Part shown: piece by piece, positions 58,170 through 64,000 of the stretch | Position numbering within the stretch: position 1 is the first letter of the stretch | How the letters are laid out: every line of letters starts with the position of its first letter | Source of the DNA: Theropithecus gelada | Taxonomy: Eukaryota; Chordata; Mammalia; Primates; Cercopithecidae | DNA: 64,000 nucleotides | Direction of reading: 5' to 3' | Assembly: GCF_003255815.1 (NCBI RefSeq) | Contig: NC_037680.1 | Location: 23,440,922-23,504,921, forward strand | Notes under the pieces: model-generated | What the model was told of the DNA's origin: nothing | What the model saw: only the letters and a program-made list of their open reading frames with translations | The model's database searches: none | Position numbers and translations under genes: made by a program

Positions 58170-58900
58170 GTTTTCTCTACTTCTCTGACATCATCTTCCA
58201 CCCTTCTCCCTTGTCTACCATGCTTTGTTAGGCTGGCCTTCTTTTTATTCTCCAAAGAATCCAAACTCATCTCCAAAAAAGCAAACTCAGGTATTTTCAC
58301 CTGCTGTTCCTTCTTCTGGAACTCTCACTGCGCATATTCCCATGGCTGACCTCTTTACAAGCTTCAGGCTCAAGCCAATCACCACTGCCTCAGGGGCTTT
58401 TCCCAATGCTCCGCCCACCCCCAGCTGACTGCTCCTTCCATCTCATTTACTATCACATCACCTTCTTTTATCTGCAATAAAACAGCACTAACTGAAGTGG
58501 TCCATATAATAGTTCTGTTTTCTATTTTCCCCACTAGAATGTACATCCCTGAAGGCAAGGATATTGTCTATTTATTCACCGCTGTATCCCTAGGACATGC
58601 AAAGTGCTTCTCATATAATATCATTCACTAATATACATATTATTGAGGAAAAGGTGTTATTTTGTGTTTAAATAGAGGAAGCACCAGGGTACAGAAGGCA
58701 ACATGGTTGGAACTCCCACATTAGTCCTTTCCTAAGGCACCTGGAACTTGGTATTATCCTTATTTGTGTATGTCTGCCTCTGCCAGATTGTAAGAAACCT
58801 GAGGTCAGTAATCCTGTCATGTTCATTTTTGGGTAGCCCATAGTACCTAGTATTGTGCCTTACACACGGTAGGTACTCAGTACATTGAACCATTATTCAT
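58170..58900 (+). repeat. L2 LINE 3' region(s), plus strand
   Basis: CTGCTGTTCCTTCTTCTGGAAC, then CTGCCTCAGGGGCTTTTCCC (L2 coding end), then CCCACTAGAATGTACATCCC and CACCGCTGTATCCCTAGG (3'UTR). A second L2 3' end follows at 58740-58900 (GTACCTAGTATTGTGCCTTAC, then GGTAGGTACTCAGTAC). Two L2 copies or one disrupted copy. Confidence 0.75.
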
Positions 58901-59009
58901 GTTGCAACTATTGTTATTTATTAGTATTATTTGTAGGCCCACTAAATATAATAGAATGAAAGCATCATACAAGTAGTAGAAGTATCAATAGAAGCAATAA
59001 AAACATTTA

Positions 59010-59085
59010 TGCCATAACTGGAGACCTGGCTTCTGGTCCCAGCTCTGCCAGTAACTATGGGGTGATCTAGGGTTTTATTTCCTTG
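59010..59085 (+). repeat. Short MIR fragment
   Basis: CTTCTGGTCCCAGCTCTGCC, then AGTAACTATGGGGTGATCTAGG. The 5' part of a MIR core, short and diverged. Confidence 0.5.
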
Positions 59086-59113
59086 GAACGCCAGAATTTG
59101 AAAAGCCAGGGCT

Positions 59114-59452
59114 TTGGATGAGAGAGCATCTAAGATTCCTTCACACTCTAACTTTTTGGTCTGTTTCTGTCTGTTGTTTTCCGATTGCAGATTTATGAAT
59201 CTCCTACTGCTCCTCTTACTGTGTATACCTGCTGCCTTTTTTCCTCCTCGGACCACGTGTGGACCATTCAGTGCATTCAGGGTTCAGAAAGGTCGTGAGC
59301 AGAGAAAGAATGGTACTGAGGACTCACAAAGTGGGCTCAGGCTGACAGCTGTGGGTAGAGAGGTTGGATGGAGCCACCACTCTTCAATGACCATGAGCAC
59401 TGTCAAGAGTCTTCAACAAAATGAGTGGGTAACATGTAGCAACAGCAGTTAG
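59114..59452 (+). CDS. Low-confidence open frame with a signal-peptide-like stretch
   Basis: A 112-codon frame with an internal Met (codon 28, base 59195) followed by a run of seven Leu, then CIPAAFFPP. That resembles a signal peptide with a small-residue cleavage site. The internal ATG lies 4 bases past GATTGCAG (59183-59190), itself behind a pyrimidine-rich stretch, so it could be an acceptor plus an in-exon start. Against this: weak context around the ATG (T at -3, A at +4), no convincing donor, no known family, and a Leu-run can come from CTC/CTG by chance. I report it as a candidate only, not as a supported gene. Confidence 0.15.
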   Translation: MDERASKIPSHSNFLVCFCLLFSDCRFMNLLLLLLLCIPAAFFPPRTTCGPFSAFRVQKGREQRKNGTEDSQSGLRLTAVGREVGWSHHSSMTMSTVKSLQQNEWVTCSNSS

Positions 59453-59454
59453 TA

Positions 59455-62400
59455 ATTTTTAAAGAGCAATTTTCAAAACTGAGAATGTCTCTCGCTCTTA
59501 GTTAAAACAGACTCTAACCCACAAGCGATTAATAGTCCTGAGATGATGATGTGACATCTTAGAGTTAACAAAGGGTTTCTAAAATAGATTATTTTCATTG
59601 CACACTTGCATGGAAGAGCTCTTGTAGACCAGGACGAACTTCTTGCAGGAAGCAGAGAAACTAACTCGTTCCTTCTAATGTTTCCATAGCTATTTGAAGA
59701 AGTGTTTTACTGTGACATGTTGGAAAGAACACTAAACAATGGTGCAGAAGACTGAGATTCTGACAATCTATGCTTAACTGTTTTCTAGAGATCATTGTGG
59801 GATGGAGACAAACAACCTATGTGATCTCAAGGATATGTAGACTTCAGTTTCCTCAACTATAAAATGCAGGTAGTAGATTAGTTAACTGCTTTTATTTTTC
59901 CAAAAGTTACAAACATAAAGATTTTCTTCATACGAAACTCACGTGAAAGTTTTGCTGAAGAATGAGAACATGAGTTTTGACAATTTTAAGGTAGACACGA
60001 AGTGTGTTATAATTTGGTCAAGCCATAAAGGAGTTAACATAGGCCAGTTTGTAAATGAAGGTAGCTGATGTGAGGGGCCATGACAATTCCTGGGAAAGTT
60101 TTTGTACAAACCATTATTCTGATTTTCATTTAAAAAGTTAAGGAAGTACACATTAAGCAGCTCTTGTGGTTAGAACTCTCGTTCTTAGAAAATTTTGTGG
60201 ACGGTTCCCTCTACATTTATTTTAAAGTAGGTGAAACATCCCTTGTCATGGAATTGTCTTTGATAATACAAAAGCACTTCACACTGAAGAAAAGGGAAAG
60301 AAAAGGCTCTACTTGGGTATTTGGCCGATTATTTCTAAGCCTACTTTTCTCTCCAGTACTAGTGTGTTAAGGGTTAAAGCGAGTTGGGCAGGGTGGTTAG
60401 TACTTCTCTTTTTCCCCTCTTGCTTAGATGTACCTTCAACCGGAAACCTATGAGCTCACACTTTCTAAGCATGTTCAATAATGAAGTGGTAGAACCTCCA
60501 CAGAATGTTTCAGGACTCAGGAAGTGGTTGAGGGTTATTCAATAGTTGGTGTTCTCCCTTTATGTCTGCACCAATCCTGGTCTGCACTACAGGGTTGGGA
60601 AATGGTGTTTGTGTTGGAAGTGGTGTCTTTCAGAAGAGATGTAAAAACCAAGGTCTGGGTTGCTTGTGGTCACTAAATATACCATAATGTTTTCGGTGAG
60701 CATAGGGATGTTCTTGAGTTTCCTTTCTAAATTTACATTCTTTTATTCATCCATATTTTTTTCAAGTAGTTTGAAGGCTGTATTTCTCTTTTCCTAAACA
60801 AAACTAGAATGGGTATAACTATACTTCTTCACCCTATTATAATACCGTTTTAGGAATGAATAAAAGTGATTTGTTCATGTTTAAGGAAAGGTCGTTACCT
60901 AAAATCTAAGTTTCCCATAAAATGAGTAAAGATAATTTACTATTTTCTGTATTTTGTTGTTGGTATATCTTATAAATTACATAGATTTTTTTTGGTGAGG
61001 CTGTCTTCAGAACCTTTTTTTTCCCAGTATCAACATTTTAAATGTCTTCAATGTAAGATAACAAAATGTAAAATGTTTGAAAAGCACTTCCTTTCAGACT
61101 CTTTCCATGTCTTCAGTATTTTTTTAAAAAACACAGCTATTCAAGTGTACACACACAAACTTAGCAAACCTGCACACACATGCACACATGCGCACACCCA
61201 CATACACTTTACTTCCCTTTGACTGCTCTGAAAATGGTCAGAGTAGGATCATAATGCACAAATCTTTCTCTGAATGTTTCCTTATGTTAGATCAGTTCCT
61301 TCTGAGTTCTGTGCTTGCCAATGCTAAATTTCCTGCCAGGGCAGTAGTCTATTTTTAACATTTTGGGGGCTTATCCTTCGTTCCAAATCTAACAGGCATA
61401 TTCCATGGAGTGAAAGAGAGAAAGCTGACTGGGTGCACTTACAAATCAGGATCATCAGGATTTGCAGTTTCTGTGGAATCGAAGCTATGAATGAGAAAGA
61501 CCAATTAGAATACTTAAAAGATCATTTGTCATCGCTTTAATCTTCATGTATTTTTTACTCATCATTTTCTTTGACTAAAAGTATTAGAATCTTTGTCATA
61601 TTAATCTCTAAACCAAATGGGAACAGTAGTGTTCATTTTCTATTTTCAATATTTTGGAGCATTTTAACATGTCATGCTAGATTATAGGTAGTAGGTGACT
61701 CGTTTAATAGAGGAAGTTTTAGCTTGTGGCATATTCAGCATCATATCGTCTCAGTGTCATTTCTCTGACTAATTCCATATTTCATATACAAATGAAGACT
61801 GAGGGATTTATTTCTGGTATTTAATAGTATTTGTTTAATTCCAAGATTAATATATCATCTTCAACCCTGAAACAGAGGCCCTCTGAAACATCAGACCCAA
61901 ATAATTGGACACAGCCTACTAGCCCAAAAAGAACATGTTGCCAATTATCTCCATGTTTATTTAAATATTTTGCTCTAAAGGAAGCAATCATTCCTTTATA
62001 CTTCTTTAAATTTAGTATTGACATTTTTATTTTGGGAAAGGAGGTCTTTTTTTTTTTTTTTAACATGGATACAGGAAAAGAAAACTCTCCAATAAAAATA
62101 TTGTCTAAAAAGTTTGTTTTGTCTGCATGATTTACTAAATATGTACAATTTCAATTCACAGCGAAGGTAACAAAGATTTAAACAGCCAACATCACAAATG
62201 TCTCAAGTTCTAAAAAAAAATCACTGTGCACAGTTTAACAATTTAATTGAAAAAACCAAAGCTAAGCCTTCAGTCTGAATCTTTTTTTATGATGGGCACA
62301 AGCCATGTATTTTCTTCATCTTTGTTACACGATGCATATTTCAGTGACTAAAAGCCCCTTCCCATTTTAGTATATTAGGTTATGTCAGTACATACTTAAG

Positions 62401-63090
62401 AGAGGCATAAATTGCCTCTTGGTACATCAATATGATTTGTGATGTGTTCACATATATGTCATAATATTTATTAATATATAAAATGATCAGATGAGTCACC
62501 TGTGATTTTTCTTAATGTCTTCAAATGTAGGAATATTTTGTTGCATGTATAAAATTTTTCAAAATTTATAGGAGTGCTTATATAAGCGATAATAATTGGA
62601 CCAGTGTCCCCTTGATGTAAGGTGTCTAGAAAGAACTCTTCTGCTCTTGAAATATAGAGATTTCACATCTCTACACAGTACAGGTTTATAAAGTTCACTA
62701 TTACATAAATCTGAATGTTGTGGTCATTCTGATATAATGATCAAGTGAGTGAACCAGTTAATCATTAGAAACAAATGTCATTGAATACAGAATAGTTGAG
62801 TTACAGTTAAGAAGGGAGCCATAACCTCAGCTACCCTATAACATCTATAATAAGGTGGTTTTCACATATATATTTTTTCCCATGTGAATTCTTTGGTGTT
62901 TTTTCCCCCTCTTTTTTTAGTGCTATGATTGATGAACATGCAATGTGAGATTCAAATAATTGCATTGAGCATGTTTATTTGAATAATTGCCCCACTGCAC
63001 AATAAATAAATTTGCTGAGTGTGTTTGTTTGAATGTTTTTACATGTACATGGGATCACATACTCAAATAAATGCAGCTGTGTTTATTACA
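59455..63090. other. 3.6 kb of repeat-poor AT-rich sequence, no gene called
   Basis: Apart from a CA/CG-rich run at 61148-61207 and a weak MIR-like piece at 59820-59880, no repeat family is recognised. Scattered frames of 60-100 codons (59939-60370, 60992-61222, 61821-62130) lack any domain. Confidence 0.45.
61148..61207. repeat. Degenerate (CA)n tract
   Basis: ACACACACAAACTTAG, then TGCACACACATGCACACATG, then GCGCACACCCACATACAC. Simple repeat. Confidence 0.8.
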
Positions 63091-63094
63091 ACGC

Positions 63095-63146
63095 GTAGGG
63101 CTCCAGATATACACACACTTGTTTGTGTGTATATCCAGGGCCCTAC
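63095..63146. repeat. 52-bp near-perfect inverted repeat (hairpin)
   Basis: Base 63095 pairs with 63146 and so on inward. Of the 23 pairs from 63095/63146 to 63117/63124, 20 are Watson-Crick, one is a T-G wobble (63102/63139) and two are mismatches (63104/63137 and 63105/63136). The centre is six bases wide. The left arm starts GTAGGGCTCC, the right arm ends GGGCCCTAC, and the inner stem is GATATACACACA/TGTGTGTATATC. It could be a small MITE remnant or a hairpin of functional RNA, or may simply have arisen by local inversion-duplication. Confidence 0.9.
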
Positions 63147-63149
63147 AGC

Positions 63150-64000
63150 CCCTGGATGGCCTCACACATCTCGGAGCAAAAGCATGGTTAACAATTTTTC
63201 AGTTCGAATACATGTAAACTTATTATTGGGCAGTCTCCTCAAATTTGTGACTAAGATTTGCTTTTATTAAGGCTTACATTATTAGAAAGATAAAAAATGA
63301 CCTTTTTTAAAGTTATCTGATTGTGAAAAGTATCTAATAAATTTATTCATATTTATTCAAATATAGTCCCTTCTTTCCTCCTTCCTCCAAGTCCTCCCAC
63401 TCCGCCCCCAGTCCAATTCATGCTAAGGAAGATGTATGTTTTGTTTAGCTCTTGCGGAGAAATTCTGATACGCATCTCTCTTCCCAGTTATTTCAGGCCT
63501 AAGCCTACAGTGTCATGTGAAGAAAAAAGAAAAGATTGCACAGATATGCTAGAATACAAAAGACTCTTGGAGAAAACGGGCAGGGGTGTTCAGTTGTTTC
63601 AGTGTTTCCTCATCCTCCCCTGCCCCCTATTAGAGGGGGGAAAGGTTAGATTTAGAACTAAGAGTATGGGAAGAGTTAAGTATTTGATAAAAGAGAAGAA
63701 TACATCTGATGTTACTAAAATGCACATCTCTTGGTTGTGGAGGGGAATTTCTTGTTTATGACCTTGGAGAAGAATCTTAGGATAAACCAAAAGTTTTTAT
63801 TCTTCCCTAGAGTTGGAGGACTATGCAGCTCTAATGTGCAATAGTGTCAGTGGATAAATAGCATTTTAAAAAAACCCCTCAGATATGGGACATTGTAGTG
63901 ATTGTCACAATTCACAATTGTTATCCTGATATTTTCAGACTCAGGTATTCTGAGCCTGCCTATGAAATGGAGTTAGGAAAAAAATGACAGAGAAGGGGGT
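63150..64000. other. Right edge, unique sequence, no gene called
   Basis: Short frames at 63420-63790 on both strands overlap and have no recognisable domains. A small imperfect hairpin (CCCCCTATTAGAGGGGG) lies near 63624-63640. Confidence 0.4.

Noticed and set aside
1..64000. CRISPR array, bacterial operon, phage or plasmid features
   Set aside because: The direct repeats present are SINEs and microsatellites. The sequence is clearly primate nuclear DNA.
1..64000. tRNA or snRNA genes
   Set aside because: A/B-box-like text was seen only inside Alu and MIR elements. No cloverleaf or snRNA motif was recognised by eye.

Overview
The window is nuclear DNA from a catarrhine primate, most likely an Old World monkey. 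It contains 29 Alu-derived pieces along with L1, L2, MIR, MaLR and ERV LTRs, Tigger and hAT elements. At least three young AluY copies (1211-1510, 29797-30090, 36860-37163) carry GATCC(A/G)GCCAC, or its complement, where human AluY reads GATCGCGCCAC. As far as I know that is a macaque/baboon AluYRa-type variant. The base 'n' at 41389 shows this is assembled genomic sequence.

The only gene-like structure I can support is a TATA-less CpG-island promoter at about 4880-5790. On the minus strand it holds a strong splice donor (GAG|GTGAGT, last exon base 5427) behind a GGA-repeat, and no minus-strand ATG between 5428 and 5780. The simplest reading is a non-coding first exon of a minus-strand gene. 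Positions 1-5426 would then be the start of intron 1 and the coding exons would lie off the left edge. I cannot name the gene. I found no convincing protein-coding exon elsewhere: the listed long open frames lie in Alus, in microsatellites, in the CpG island or in unrecognised sequence.

Layout: 0-5 kb, probable intron 1 with Alus and a Tigger MITE. 4.9-5.8 kb, CpG island. 6-12.9 kb, mostly unique sequence with Tigger, L2 and two AluY. 12.9-24 kb, Alu-rich, with an L1 3' end, a MER2 interrupted by a FLAM, a complete ERV LTR with a 4-bp target duplication, and L2. 24-34 kb, mixed old repeats. 34-36.8 kb, largely unique. 36.8-43.7 kb, Alu cluster and two large TTCC microsatellites. 43.7-52.3 kb, no Alu, only old L2/MIR/hAT-like relics. 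52.3-53.4 kb, a compound Alu cluster ending in a GAAA microsatellite. 53.4-64 kb, no Alu, with one MLT1-type LTR and L2 remnants, then about 4.9 kb with almost no recognisable repeat.

I see no CRISPR array, operon, rRNA or tRNA gene, and no clearly new system. The observations most worth checking are the unnamed CpG-island first exon, a 52-bp near-perfect inverted repeat at 63095-63146, an exact 42-bp tandem duplication at 50892-50977, the Alu-free right-hand flank, and the monkey-type AluY copies. Family names and subfamilies are from memory of consensus sequences, and repeat boundaries are good to about 10-30 bp.
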